Assembly: GCA_014058105.1 (NCBI GenBank)
Contig: JACGCM010000006.1
Coordinates: 372,001-436,000, forward strand
From: Kingdonia uniflora
Taxonomy: Eukaryota > Streptophyta > Magnoliopsida > Ranunculales > Circaeasteraceae
Length of the DNA: 64,000 nt
Reading direction: 5' to 3'
The notes beneath the pieces are model-generated. The model had not been told where the DNA came from and did no database searches. It was given only the letters and a program-made list of their open reading frames with translations. The translations under genes were made by a program, and so were the position numbers. The stretch's first letter is position 1; each line of letters begins with the position of its first letter. Shown piece after piece: positions 42,031-54,510 of this stretch.

Positions 42031-42880
42031 TGTCACGGTCCAACTCAGGTCTGTCACTACAGTGCCCGGAGCACAGTGGAATATGAGGCCGTGCGGGGTA
42101 CATGCACGTGCGGCTGGCATGCACAAACAATCTTCACTGGCGCCGCAACAGCGGAATATGAGGCCGTGCGGCATACATGCACGTGCGGCTGGCATGCACA
42201 AACAATCTTCACTAGCGCGGCGGCGCCAGTGGAATAGAGCCACGGATGCTAGAGCGACATCCGGATAATCCTGGATACTCGTGAAGGGGTCGTCGAATAT
42301 CTATTCGGTAAAGGCAACAACGCTGAAGGTTCCCTCAATAATTCCTACAACGTAATCTCTCGTGACGGGGCACGAGGTACGAATAACATACCTGTCATGT
42401 AGCGGATCAGGATAGCTAAATATGTTGGGTTCCAGATATATGATGTATATATCAAGGGGCGACAAGCCAGAACTGGTTACATTGCTCATCTAAAGGGGGC
42501 GGTGCGTTTCAGTTGGCTCGTGAGGCATAGGGACGGCATAGTGGCTCCCTATCAAGCCCTATTTGGGAAAGTGGCCCGCATTGCGACGCAATATCTCCTA
42601 GCCTTTCCTAGGCCTAGGGGAGCTCATGAACATCACTTGTGGATAGCCCATGAGCCGGGGTCCAAGATGACCAAGCTATAAAGCTAACTTTTCCATGGGG
42701 AGGTTTAAATCAAGGTTCCTCCTTAATATTAAGTGGAGGCGAAGTGTACTGGCACTTCTGGTCAATTCCGTTTTCCACGAAACTTGGCGTGCAACTATAT
42801 TAGGAAATAGAGAACATATATCCAAGGTATGAATTCAAAACGTTCTAGCAGATTTGCTCAGCGTTCGCTAGGGCATCCCA
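42031..42880 (-). repeat. Element E LTR 1 (850 bp)
   Basis: Begins on the + strand TGTCACGGTCCAACTC, ends GGGCATCCCA where the other copies have GGGCGTCA(C/T)A. Longer than LTR 2 because of a 75-bp tandem duplication at 42078-42227. Confidence 0.88.
42078..42227. repeat. 75-bp tandem duplication in LTR 1 of element E
   Basis: Two copies of the segment starting GGAATATGAGGCCGTGCGG, at 42078 and 42153. LTRs 2 and 3 have one copy each, so the duplication arose in LTR 1. Confidence 0.85.
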
Positions 42881-45640
42881 CCCTCCTGTACTTAAAATAA
42901 TCTCGACGTCCTCGTCGAGAACCTTTCTTCAACGCGGCTATGCAATGATTCAATCTTCTGCATCTTCAAGAAGCTAACACTCTTCCGCACTTAGTTCAGA
43001 GTACTACACAATCTTCTGCACTTGCAGATACTGAACCCAACTGCTAGTCTCGATGCTGACAATTGTGGTCTTCACGACTGAACCTTATTTTTTGGCCTTT
43101 CAACTAGAAGTGCGTCGGTGACTGAACCTTTATTTAACTTTGAAGTCTACCTTTTTTTTTGGATAATATTCCGTGCCCTTTAGCCTTCTGATGCATATAT
43201 GGGCAGTCTTTCTTTGCATCGCATCTTCTGAAATGCGCTGCATCCAGCTGCAAAGCGTCGTCTCCCCTAACACATTTGGAATGTCGCTCTACTCGACAAA
43301 TTTGGTGTCACCTCCGGACAGCCCGACGTGGATATCTGCAATCTCGTTCATCTGAGGTGCACTCCCTACTGAGTCACACCGGTGCGCTCTTCCTTCGAGT
43401 CGCACAATGCCTGTGATGCTCGAGAGTTCAATCTTCTATATATCTCATCTTTAAACTACTATCTTCTTTTGCGAGTAGTATGGAGAAAGTCTTCTAAAGA
43501 CTTGGGGTAAACTCTTCCCATCTGCAACGGAACACCTGCTGCGCTCTAAAACTGCCTGACTGCTCTTTCAACTAACTTTGCAAAGGTCTTCAAACCGTGC
43601 TGCTCTTCTTATGGAACATCTGGGACATAAGATCAAGATGCGACATTCTTGTCTTACTAGTATAGAACTGAACTGGTACTCATTGTTCACTTGGGAGAGG
43701 GAGGGTAGCTCCTAGGAGGTAGCATACTCTCAACAAGGCGCGGACACACTTTATCCTACCGCCAACAAACCATCGTGGCATCCCACCAATGCACGGGAAC
43801 TCTGCTTGACCCTACCGCCAGCTAAACCATCGAGGTCCGCTGTAAAAGCATTTTTTGAGAACTTGGAAAACCCATGAAACATCTATCTGTGCGGTAACGT
43901 TATGCTCTACCAACTTCGTGGAACCCCATCATCTAACGTATTAAGCGATAGATGGCATCGGCACCTAACTCGGTTGCAGGAAGGGTGATCGCTACTCCGA
44001 CATCACCATGGTTTCTCAACTGCGGAGGACTCCAATTTGCCTCACTCTTCAAGGAGGACTTAGCATTGACATCTATACTTGTCAAACTTTGGTGGTAATG
44101 ACCCTGCTGGAATTTGCGTACAACTGCGTCACAACTAACAGCTCTTCCCACACTCAATAAGCTAAACGTCCGCATTGAGAACAAAGTTGTGACATATAAC
44201 TGTTTGAATGTTGAAGCGTTTCTTTATTTCTTCATCCCTACTCGAACCTAAGTAACTTGGTGAATTTGGGAACAAGATACTGTTACTGCACTTGTCACTC
44301 TAAGCTAGTTGGCTTGCCACTTCCAACTGTTATCAACCTCATGGAGATCAACCTTCATACTGTCGTAATCATTTTTAAACTGAAGTGTAGCCATTTTCTA
44401 TCTCGGAACTACCTTTTACAAATGCATCCAACTCTTACCGGTTACTCAGATGCAATCTTCTAAAAACACTCCATTAATGCAAAGAGGCGCAGGAACTCTG
44501 ACCTACCGCCAACCATTATATGATAAGGAATTGGGAACTAACATCTAATTTTGCTCAGGATCTTTCATCCTAGAGCAGTCCTTAATCTGAGATCATGTTT
44601 GAGGTAACCCGTATAACTGACTGTAGCTCAACTATGTTCTGCGACAGCTACGTAACTTACTGCCATTCAAAAATGTGAGTCTTCACTAATCTGTGAGCTT
44701 GAAACAATCCAAGAGCATCTTGTAGAACAACAAGGATCAACTCGGCTAAGCACTCGCAAGACGACAAACCTGAAACTCAACTACGTAGCCAGAGAACAAG
44801 CGCGGATAAGCGACAACTCAGCTTGGGGGTCACAGTTCTGTCTCGTAACCAAGAGAAACTCTGCCCTCAATGTCAACACTGGTAGAAATCACTGTGTGCA
44901 AACTCAAGACTCAAACCATGTTTTCATTTCGCCGCTTTTGCATTCAGATCATGACGTTCAGCTTCAGAACGTCTCTGTGTCTAAATTAGGACAATCAAAA
45001 TGAGTACTAAACCAAGAATCTTCAATCTTCTGTAGACACTAAAGAGTTCTAACCTATCCAAGTTTCGCGGCTTCCACACCTAAGTACTTGGTATAAAACA
45101 CTTATCATATCGATATCTGCTGAGGGGCATCGTCCTTGATCACAACTGTTACTTCTCTTCACAGTATATGGGCAGATCAAATATAAATAATGACATGCTA
45201 GATTGCCCTACTACAATTCTTCATAGAGCATCTACTATATAGTGACCAGCCTTCTGGAGACAACCAACGATATAGATCATCGCATCCATCTCAAATATCA
45301 ATCCTTCTAATTAGCGTCATGTCCAAAGAAAACTTAACCTGAGCAATCTTGTGTTCAGATATGGAGCCTTTCTCTTACTTCCAATATTAACTGACATGTA
45401 GGCAACCCACTCTACAAGCATTTACAACGGTGCTTGGATCATATTTTTGGGGCAACTTCGACTCTGAAGATAACAACTGCCAAATAGGTATCCCATATTT
45501 CCAACTCGGGAACCATCACTCTGATCTGCTCTAACAATATTTGATAAGTCGGGCCAACTCTGACCAACTCTGATAGATGTAGGCATAACCATCTATGCTC
45601 TGACAAGCTTAGACCAAACTAGTCTAGCTCTGATACCATC
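42881..45640 (-). other. Element E interior 1, non-coding
   Basis: 2760 bp. The PPT side is at the left and the PBS at the right. All open stretches are short and unconserved in frame between the two interiors, which argues against protein coding. No domain recognised. Confidence 0.7.
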
Positions 45641-46444
45641 TATCACTGCCCCGCTAGGGTCTGTCACTACAGTACCCAGAGCACAGTATAATATGAGGCT
45701 GTGCGGTGTACATGTATGTGTTTCTGGCATGCACAAGCCATCTTCACTAGCGCGGTGGCGCCAGCGGTGCAGAGCCACAAATTCTAGAATGATATTTGGT
45801 AAATCTTTGATACTCGTGAGGGGGTCATCGAATATTTATTCAGTAAAGGCGATAACCCTTATGGTTCCCTCAATTTTCCCTACAGCGTAATCTCTCGTGA
45901 CAGGGCACGAGGTACGGATAACACACTTGTCCTGTAGTGGATCAAGATAGCTCAATATGCTGGGTTTCAGATATATGATGTATATATCAAGGGGCGACGA
46001 GCCAGGACTGGTTACATAGTCCATCTAAAAGGGGCGGTGCATCTCAGTTGGCTCGTGGGGTATAGGGACGGCATAGTGGCGCCCTATCAAGCCTTATCTG
46101 GGAAAGTGGCCCGCATTGCGAGGCAATATCTCCTAGCCTTTCCTAGCATCCCTTGTGGGTAGCCCATGAGCCGGGGTCCAAGATGACCAAGCTATAAAGC
46201 TAACTTTGTCATAGGGAGGTTTGGACCAAGGTTCTTTTTTATTATAGCTACTAAGGAAATAGCTAGTTTCCTAAAGGAAACATCAAAAGTGGAGACGAAG
46301 CGTACTGGTACCTCTCGCCCCCATAACCAATTCCATTTCTAAGAAACTTGGCGTGCAGTTATATTAGGATATAAAGAACATATATCCAAGGTCAGAACTC
46401 AAAATGCTCGGGCAAATTTTCTTGGCGTTTGCTAGGGCGTCATA
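45641..46444 (-). repeat. Element E LTR 2, central (804 bp)
   Basis: Starts TATCACTGCCCC (first TG mutated to TA) immediately after the PBS of interior 1 and ends GGGCGTCATA next to the purine tract of interior 2. Confidence 0.88.
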
Positions 46445-49248
46445 CCCTCCCGCACTTAAAATAATCTCAACTTCCTCGTCTAGAACCATTGTTCAACGCG
46501 GCTGTGCAAAGATTTAATCTTCTGCATCTTCATGAAGCTAATACTCTCCCGCATTTAGTTCAGAGTACTATACATTCTTCTGTACTAGCGGATACTAAAC
46601 CCAAGTGCTAGTCTCGATACTGACAGCTGTGGTCTTCACGACTGAACCTTGTTCTTTGGTCTTTCAACTGGAAGTATGTCGGTGGCTGAATCTTTATTTA
46701 ACTTTGGAGTCTACCTTTGGCCTTCTGATGTATATATGGGCGATGCTTCCTAGCATCACGCCCTCTAAAATGTACTGCATCCTGCTACAAGCGTCTTCTC
46801 CCTTGACATATTTGGAATGTCGCTCTACTCGACAAACCTGGCGTATCCTCTGAACACCCCGACGTGGATATCTGCAATCCTATTCATCAGAAGTGTGCTC
46901 CCTACTGAGTCACACCGATGCACTTTTTCTTCGAGTTGTACAATGCCTTTGCTGCCCGAGAGTTCAATTTTCTATAAATCTCAGCTTCAAATTACACTCT
47001 TCTTCTGCGAGTGGTAAGGAGAAAGTCTTCTAAAAATCTGGGGTAAACTCTCCCCATCTGCTACAGAACACCTACCGTGCTCTGAAACTGCCTGACTACT
47101 CTTTCCACTAACTCTGCAAAGGTTTTCAAATCGTGTCCGCCCTTCTTATGGAATATCTGGGACACAAGATCAAGATGCGACACTCTTGCCTTACCAGTAT
47201 AGAAATGAACTGGTACTCATTGTTCACTTGGGCATGGGAGGATAGCTCCTAGGAGGTAGCATACTCTCAACAAGGCACGTATACACTCTGTCCCATCACC
47301 AACAAACCATCGCGACAACCCACTAAGGCGCAAGAACTCTACTTGACCCTACCGCCAGCTAAACCCTTGAGGCCCGCTGTAAAGGCGTTCTGTGTAAAAT
47401 TAGAAAGCCCATGAGACATCTATCTCTGTGGCAACATTCTGCTCTACCAATGTTGCGGTACCCTATCATCTAACCTGTTGAACGATAGATGACATTTGCA
47501 CCTAACTCGGCTGCAAGAAGGGTGATCGCTACTCCGGAATCACCAAGGTCTCTCAACTATGGAGGACTTTAATTTTCCTCACTCTTCAAGGAGGACTTAA
47601 CACTGGCATCTGTACTTGTCAAACTTCGGTGGTAATGACCCTGCTGGAATCTGCGTACAAATGCGTCACAACTAACAACTCTTCCCACACTCAATAAGCT
47701 TGACGTTCACATTGAGAACAACGTTGTGATGTATAAATGATTGACTGCTAAAGCTTTTCTCCATTTCTTCATCCCTACTCGAACCTGAGTAACTTGAGGA
47801 ATTTGGGAACAAGATACTATTACTGTACCTGTCCCCCTAAGCTAGTTGGTTTGCCATTTCCAACTATTATCAACCTCGTGGAGATCAACCTTCATACCGT
47901 TGCAATCATCTTAAATCTGAAGAGTAGACATTCTTTGTCTCTAAACTACCATCCACAAATGTAGCCAACTCTTACCTGCTATTCAAATGCGATCTTCTAA
48001 AGATACTCCATCAATGCAAAGAGGTATGGGAATTTTGACCCTACCGCCAAGCACCATGTGATAAGGAATAGAGAACTAACATCCAATTCCGCTCATGATC
48101 TTTCATCCTAGAACATTCCTCCTTTTAAGATCATGTTTGAGGTAACCCGCACAACAGACTATAGCTCAACTATGTTATGCGCTAACCACGTAACTTTCTG
48201 CCATTCAGAAATGTGAGTCTTTACCAATCTGTATGTTTGAAACGATTCAGGACCATCTTGTGGAACAACAAGGATCAACTAGGCTAGAACACTCGCACGA
48301 CGACAAACTTAAATTTTAACTTCCGAGTTAGAGAACAAGCATCACTCGGCTTTCTTACCTTCTTTGAGTGAGCAAAGCAGTGTCTTGTACTACTTTCGGG
48401 CCAACTGTGGATAAGCGACAACCTAGCTTGTGGGTCGCAGTTCATGTCACGTAACCAAGAGAAACTCTACCCTCAATGTCAACACTGACATAAATTATTA
48501 TGTGCAAACTCGGGACTCAAACCATGTCTTCTTTTCGCCGCCTTAATATTTAGATCATAATATTTAGCTCCAGAACGTCTCTGTGTCCAACTTAGGACAA
48601 TCAAAACGAGTATTAAACCAAGATTCCTTAATCTTCTGTAAATACTAAGGAATTCTAACCTAATCAAGCTTCGCAGCTTCCACACATAAGTACTTTGGTA
48701 TAAAACACTGACCATATTGATATCTTCTGAGGGGCATCGTCCTTGATCACAAATGTTACTTCTCTTCGCAGTGTGCGGGTGGATCAAATACCAATAATGA
48801 CCTGCTAGATTGCCCTACTACTATTCTTCATAGAGCATCTGCTATATACTGACCAGCCTTCTAGAGACAGCCAACAATATAGATCATCGCGTCTAACTTA
48901 AATATCAGTAATTCCTTTTAGCGTTATTGTCCAAAGCACACTTAACTTGAGCAATCTCGTGCTAAGATATGGAGCCTTTCTCTTACTTCCAATATCAACT
49001 GACATGTAGGCAACCCGCTCTACAAGTATTTACAACGGTGCTTGGATCATCTGTACGGAGCAACTTCGGCTTTGAAGATAACAACTGTCAAATAGGTATC
49101 CCGTATTTCCAACTCGGGAACTATCACTCTGATATGTTTTAACAAAATATGATAAGCCGTATCAACTCTGACCAACTCTGATAGACGTAGGCATAACCAT
49201 CTATGCTCTGACAAGCTTAGACAAAACTAGTCTAGCTTTGACACCATC
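46445..49248 (-). other. Element E interior 2, non-coding
   Basis: 2804 bp. It aligns with interior 1 base for base apart from scattered substitutions and small indels, for example the extra ATCACTCGGCTTTC stretch near 48340. Its PBS is decayed (TGGTGTCAAAGCT). No recognised coding. Confidence 0.7.
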
Positions 49249-50073
49249 TGTCACAACCCAGCTCGGGTCTGTCACTACAGTGCCCATAACACTATGGAAT
49301 ATGAGGTCGTGCGGCGTACATGCACCTGCGGCTGGCATGCACAAGCCATCTTCACTAGCGTGGCGGCGCCAGTGGAATAGAGTCTCGGATGCTAGAACGA
49401 CATCCGAATAATCCTGGATACTCGTGAGGGGGTCATCGAATATCTATTCGGTAAAAGCAGCAACGATGAAGGTTCCCTCAATAATCCCTGCAACATAATC
49501 TCCCGTGATGGGGCACGAGGTATGGATAACATACCGGTCCTGTAGCGGATCAGGATAGCTCAATATACTGGGTTCCAGATATATGATGTATATATCAAGG
49601 GGCGATGAGACAGGAATGGTTACATAGTCCATCTAAAAGGGGCGGCGCGTCTCGATTGGCTCGTGGGGGCATAAGGACGGCATAGCGGTGCCTTATCAAG
49701 CCCTATTTGGGAAAGCAGCCCGCATTGTGAGGCAATGTCTCCTAGTTTTTCTTAGGCCTAAGAGAACTCATGAATATCCCTTGTGGATATCCCATGAGCT
49801 GGGGTCCAAGATGACCACGCTATAAAGCTAACTTTTTCATGGGGAGGTTTGGACCAAGGTTCCTCCTTAATATAACTACTAAGAAAATAGCTAGTTTCCA
49901 AAAGGAAACATTAAAAGTGGAGACGAAGCGTATTGGCACTTCTCGCCCCATTAACCGATTCTGTTTTCCACGAAACTTAGTGTGCAGCTATATTAGGATA
50001 TAAAAAGCATATATCCAAGGTCAGAACTCAAAACGCTCGGGTGGATTTGCTCGGCGCTTGCTAGGGCGTCACA
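49249..50073 (-). repeat. Element E LTR 3 (825 bp)
   Basis: TGTCACAACCCAG start and GGGCGTCACA end; the cleanest termini of the three. The TSD AACAG follows. Confidence 0.9.
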
Positions 50074-50078
50074 AACAG

Positions 50079-50495
50079 TGATATACGAGTGGGTTTTGGG
50101 TACTAGTTTTTTAATCTTTAGTGATGTTGTCACTTTCAAATGATGTTAATGTCCACATTTGAGGTTGTAAATTGGGTTTACTTTATGTCAATGTTGATTT
50201 CATAAACTTTACTATGGTAAATACATTAATAATTGAAAAGTGTAGTTACAATCACGATTTTGTTGTAGTAAAAGGGATTTCCTAGCTCAAGGGTACTTTT
50301 TCTTAAGCATATTCATGACACTCACATTTGGAACACCCTATAAACACTCATTGTGAATCATTCATCTTTCAAGGGATTTTCTAGCTCAAGAATACTTTTT
50401 CTTAAGCATTAGTAAAGAAGAGAGAGGATTCGTGGACACTCAAAATTGGGACACTCAAGGGACCCAAATTTTCTACCACTCATCTGGCTCTTACA
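50079..50495. other. Flank of element E with a 99-bp-spaced direct repeat
   Basis: A block starting AAGGGATTTCCTAGCTCAAG at about 50272 recurs at about 50371 (AAGGGATTTTCTAGCTCAAG), each about 46 bp. Downstream, 50425-50495 resembles 53480-53555 in inverted orientation. No gene. Confidence 0.55.
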
Positions 50496-50845
50496 AGAGC
50501 ATCTTTAGCAGTGAGTGCGGGTTTGGGTATGGGCTCTGAAAAGTTAGCCCACCAAAAACCCAACCCTTTCCAGTAGTGAGTTTGAGTTCTTTTTTTAAAA
50601 ATTTTAAAATTTAGTCTACGCGGTATTTTGATTACCGTAGCGTTTAATTTTTTTTTTGATGTGTGAGAGAGATGAATAGTTATGCGGACAAAGGAATACT
50701 GCGCAGACTAAAGATTACCGCGTAGACTAAATTAAAAAAAAAAAAAACAACTCAAATTCTCTGCTAGAAAGGGTTGGATTTTTGATTGTCCAACTTGTCA
50801 AAGCCCACACCCAAACCCGCACTTGCTGCTAGATAGAGATGCTCT
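50496..50845. mobile_element. Foldback MITE (about 350 bp)
   Basis: Imperfect terminal inverted repeats of about 45 bp: AGAGCATCTTTAGCAG and GAGTGCGGGTTTGGGT at the left match the complement of the right end (AAGTGCGGGTTTGGGT, AGAGCATCTCTATCTAG). A second nested inverted pair around TTTAGTCTACGCGGTA (50611 and 50720) lets nearly the whole element fold. No coding. The TSD is not clear, so the superfamily is undecided. Confidence 0.75.
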
Positions 50846-51114
50846 CAGTGAAACGGAGATCTGGCAGAGACCCTCCCACTCTCCCTCTAAAATTCATTTA
50901 AAGGTTCGAGATTAGGGTTTCTGGAACATCAAAACCGCAAAAGCTAGGATTTTGGTTGAGTTTTGAGGTTCTAACTCTCACTTCTTTTTTATTTGTCACA
51001 GCTACGCAATAAAATCTAATCTCATTTCTTTTGGTTGATTTCTTGTGAGAATGCTTCTGAGAAGTATTGTCCCTCTTTCAAAATTTTGTTTACCGTGGAA
51101 TTTTTAGGGCCGTG

Positions 51115-51370
51115 TGTTGGAAAACTCTGATTGAAGATGCAATTCAATAGACAAAGCTGAACAATATTCTGGATGAATGACTTAAAATCTTATTGAACAA
51201 ACTTGGCCTTTATATAGACTTATAGTACTAACAGAATAGCTAAAATAAAGCTAACTTATTTCCTCATGAAATGGGCCACTAACTCTACAGACTAGGGATT
51301 TATTGAAGCAGAAACAAAAGACTGAGTAAACATGACTCAGTCAAATCCTCAAACAAGCAACAACTTTTCA
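51115..51370 (+). mobile_element. Solo LTR, Ty1/copia-like (256 bp)
   Basis: Begins TGTTGGAAAACTC and ends CAACTTTTCA, with a perfect 5-bp TSD CCGTG on both sides (51110-51114 and 51371-51375). It contains a TATA-like TTTATATAGAC in + orientation. No interior follows, so it is the product of LTR-LTR recombination. TGTTGGA starts are common in copia LTRs; the clade is otherwise unproven. Confidence 0.8.
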
Positions 51371-51375
51371 CCGTG

Positions 51376-53600
51376 AATAGTTGAATTGAAGTTGGGGTTT
51401 GATTCCATGAAGAGCGATTGTAGATTGTTGAAAATTATTGGGTTTTGATTTCTTTGTAGTTTTCAAGATTACAAACTTTAAATTGTTATTTATTGAAGAT
51501 GGGATCTCATTGATGATTGTTGAAGATTCTTTACAAGTTAATGGTTGTAAAGAACTAACATTGTATAAAATCAATTTTTTTTGGGTCTTATTGCCTATGC
51601 ACCCATCTTCTGTATTTGTGGCATGGTACAAATAATATATAAACCCAGGTTGTACCTTTGCAATTGTTGATTAATGCTTCTATCGACACTAATATATGGT
51701 TGACGATTCATTTCAAGATAAATATTGGAGTATATTAATAGTCGATGTAAGGGTTACTCGACAATTCTAGCATAAAGATCGCTGAGATGTATTCCCAAAA
51801 CAAACTCCTTCCTAGAGTTATGTATTGCTCCATCAAATTGTCGATGTCTCTATTCATCGACATTTACTTTAATATGTGTGTAATTTTTTTGGGTAGTCAT
51901 TGTACTAATTGATGCATTATACAAATAATCTATGACAGGGAAACCACAGACAATCTCCCAAAGAAAGAGGTTAGACACCAAACATAAGGACCACCGGCCA
52001 AAAAGATTTGAGTTCATTTATTTTTGGATGTTTATTAATTTTGTGGATGTAGTTATGTGTAATTAGTGGATGTTTAGTAATTTTTGGAATGTGGGTACAT
52101 AAATGTAAATACATTTTTTGTTATGGCTAGGCCAAATTGTCGTTGTATGTCTTGCATTTTTTTGTTTGTTTGGGAATAATGAACTTGTAAATAACATGCA
52201 AGTTAGAGTGTAATTGGGTTATTAAATTGTCGATATGTGCATGCTATCGACAATTATTCGGAACTAGGAATTGTCGTCAGCCACAGTCATCGACCAATTA
52301 ATTATCGATATATGGTATAATTAACAATTTGATGGTGTATTTGTAGGAAAAACAAATATAGTAATGTCATCGACAATTGCAAACATTCAGTTATTGTCGT
52401 AATACCCACTAATTGGCAACATAATTGTTGATCTTTATTATAGTTGAGAATTAGAGTTGTGCATCCCGTAATATTGAAAAGCCCCCTAACGATAAATTCC
52501 TTTTCAAGTTTTGGTATATCTCAGCGATAGTCTGTTGCTTTTAATTAGTGTCAAGAAAATATGTTATTGCAAAACAACATGATATATAATTGTCTAATGC
52601 AAAATTCATGATTGTGCCAAAGAAGGAACTTGTACATTGATTGGAATTTGATTAAGTGAAAAGACTATAGTGATACTACAACATTATGAGTGAAAATGCA
52701 AACAATCATCCTCATTGTTGTCTTAGATTATCTTCTTCCTTTTCATGGATATGATCTAAATTGTCTTCATACTCGGCAAGATCACCTACGCATGACGAAT
52801 GTAATTAGAAATTGCAGAAAAATTAGGATACAAAAGTGAGTAATTAAATGCCAAAGATTATACTTAGACAAATGTCTAAAATTGTCGACATTACCGCTCA
52901 TCGACAACTAAATGGTTACTTTCATTGTTGAGACCAGAGCCATTGACAACCCCATGAACTAACATATTATCGAGTACTAATGGTATCAATAATAACAAAC
53001 ACTGCAATAAAAAAAATACTATATTGTCGATTAGTCTATTTATCGACAAATGTATTGTTGATGGATGCATGCGATGTAGAAACTAACAATATATAGCTGT
53101 TGAATGTAGATGTGTTACACTGCAGAAATTGCCGACTAGCAAACCACTCGACAATTACTTCAAAATAAAACCAAGAAAATGCAACACATTATACCCCACT
53201 AACATGTAATTTTTTGAAACTGTTTGTGGAGGTCACCATATGACCTGAATTCCCACCAAAAGCTATCGTAGTCACGAACAAAATTTCTGCTACTGTGAAA
53301 AGGGAAACAGGTTTAGACACAATCTGTGAAATCATAGTTAATATTCACCAAAAATGACATCCCATTACTCACCAGCACACTTACAAATTGATCCAACTAG
53401 TTATTAAGACCTTGATCTGAGATATATATGAGTCACACCTCATTACCACCTCATTGCTCAATTATTAACAATTGTCACCTCCTCTATTATAAGAGCCACT
53501 CATCTATAGAGATGAGTGGTTATAAATTAAGGTCCTTTGAGTGTCCAGGAATCCTTTCGAGATGAGTGATCCACATAATTAAGTACGTAACAAATAGAGA
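51376..53600. other. Region with repeated inverted ATTGTCGAT/ATCGACAAT motifs
   Basis: Pairs or singles of ATTGTCGA and TCGACAAT occur near 51838, 52205, 52370, 52885, 53027 and 53145, often facing each other 15-25 bp apart. On the minus strand, exon-like pieces occur at about 53290-53220 (NFVRDYDSFWWEFRSYG after TTTTCACAG) and 52788-52716 (GDLAEYEDNLDHIHEKEED then a stop after TGCGTAG). Such motif arrays are typical of subterminal regions of DNA transposons. No terminal repeats could be fixed, so it stays unclassified. Confidence 0.4.
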
Positions 53601-53689
53601 AAGGAAACATATAGGTGAAAATTAGGTGTCTAACTTTTTACGTGTGTCCTCTCTGTTACAACTTTAATTTGATAGACTTATTTCATCTT

Positions 53690-54510
53690 CAAATGATAGA
53701 CTTGGTTCTTTGCCAAGTAAATAACACTCTGATTATCGCAGAAAATCCGTACCATCTTCTAAGAACACAGAAGTCACCAACTAGCCCGCATACATAAAGC
53801 TTCTCTTGCTGCTTCTATTGCCGCCATATATTCTCCCTCTATCATAGATAAATGCATAATCGATTTCCACACTGACCTCGAACTAACTGGACCACTTGTA
53901 AAAGTAAATAAATACCCAGACGTAGATCGTCTCTTATCTAAATCTTTCACATAATCTGAATCCAAATAACCGCAAAGATGCCCTATTGATCTACCATTCC
54001 TATCCTACATCAAACTCACATTAATAATACCCTTAAGGTACCTCAATTGCCACTTCATAACCCGCCAATGCTCTTTTCTGGGATTAGCCATATAAAGAGG
54101 CTCACCATACTGACAGTTTGAGCTATATCAGGATGAATACCATACTACCCACAACACTCACATATGGAACCTTAGTCATCTAGGCTCTCATTCTCCGTAC
54201 TTGAAGAATTTCTTTCAGATAAATGAAAGTAGGCCACTAGAGGAGTATTCACTGGCTTTCCTTCATTTATCCCAAACTGGAATAAGACTTTCACGAGATA
54301 ACTTCATTGCAATAAACACTACTTCCCTTCTTTTGATCACGTCTAGTCTCCATACCACAGATCTTTTCTACTGCACCAAGATCCTTCATCTTAAATTTTG
54401 AACTGAGTTGAGCCTTCATATTATTGATCTCTACCATGCTTTTTGCATCCATGAGCATATCATCAACATATAACAACAACTAAATTTGAGAATCATCAGA
54501 TTGGTGTTGG
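53690..54510 (-). pseudogene. Ty1/copia pol relic: RT end and RNase H end
   Basis: The minus strand at 54479-54291 reads LLYVDDMLMDAKSMVEINNM, KAQLSSKFKMKDLGAVEKIC, with the YVDD catalytic box and the KFKMKDLG motif of copia RT. At 53965-53774 it reads SDYVKDLDKRRSTSGYLFTF and IEGEYMAAIEAAREALCMRA, the copia RNase H end. The part between is frame-broken, and both termini of the element are missing. It is a truncated fragment unrelated to the Ty3/gypsy elements around it. Confidence 0.9.

Larger units (their letters stand above)
42031..50073 (-). mobile_element. Non-coding LTR element E: three LTRs and two interiors (8043 bp)
   Basis: LTRs at 42031-42880, 45641-46444 and 49249-50073 alternate with interiors 42881-45640 and 46445-49248, which align with each other throughout. 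A perfect TSD AACAG (42026-42030 and 50074-50078) flanks the whole array, so it occupies one insertion site. The minus-strand PBS TGGTATCAGAGCT (45628-45640) is tRNA-Met type. The purine tract AAGTGCGGGAGGG precedes LTR 2. No gag or pol motif is visible in either interior, so it is a large non-autonomous (LARD-like) element. Confidence 0.9.

Noticed and set aside
50259..50271. GATTTTGTTGTAGTA as the right end of a CACTA transposon
   Set aside because: It resembles the complement of CACTACAAxAAAAT with one mismatch in the CACTA, but no left end, TSD or transposase could be found.
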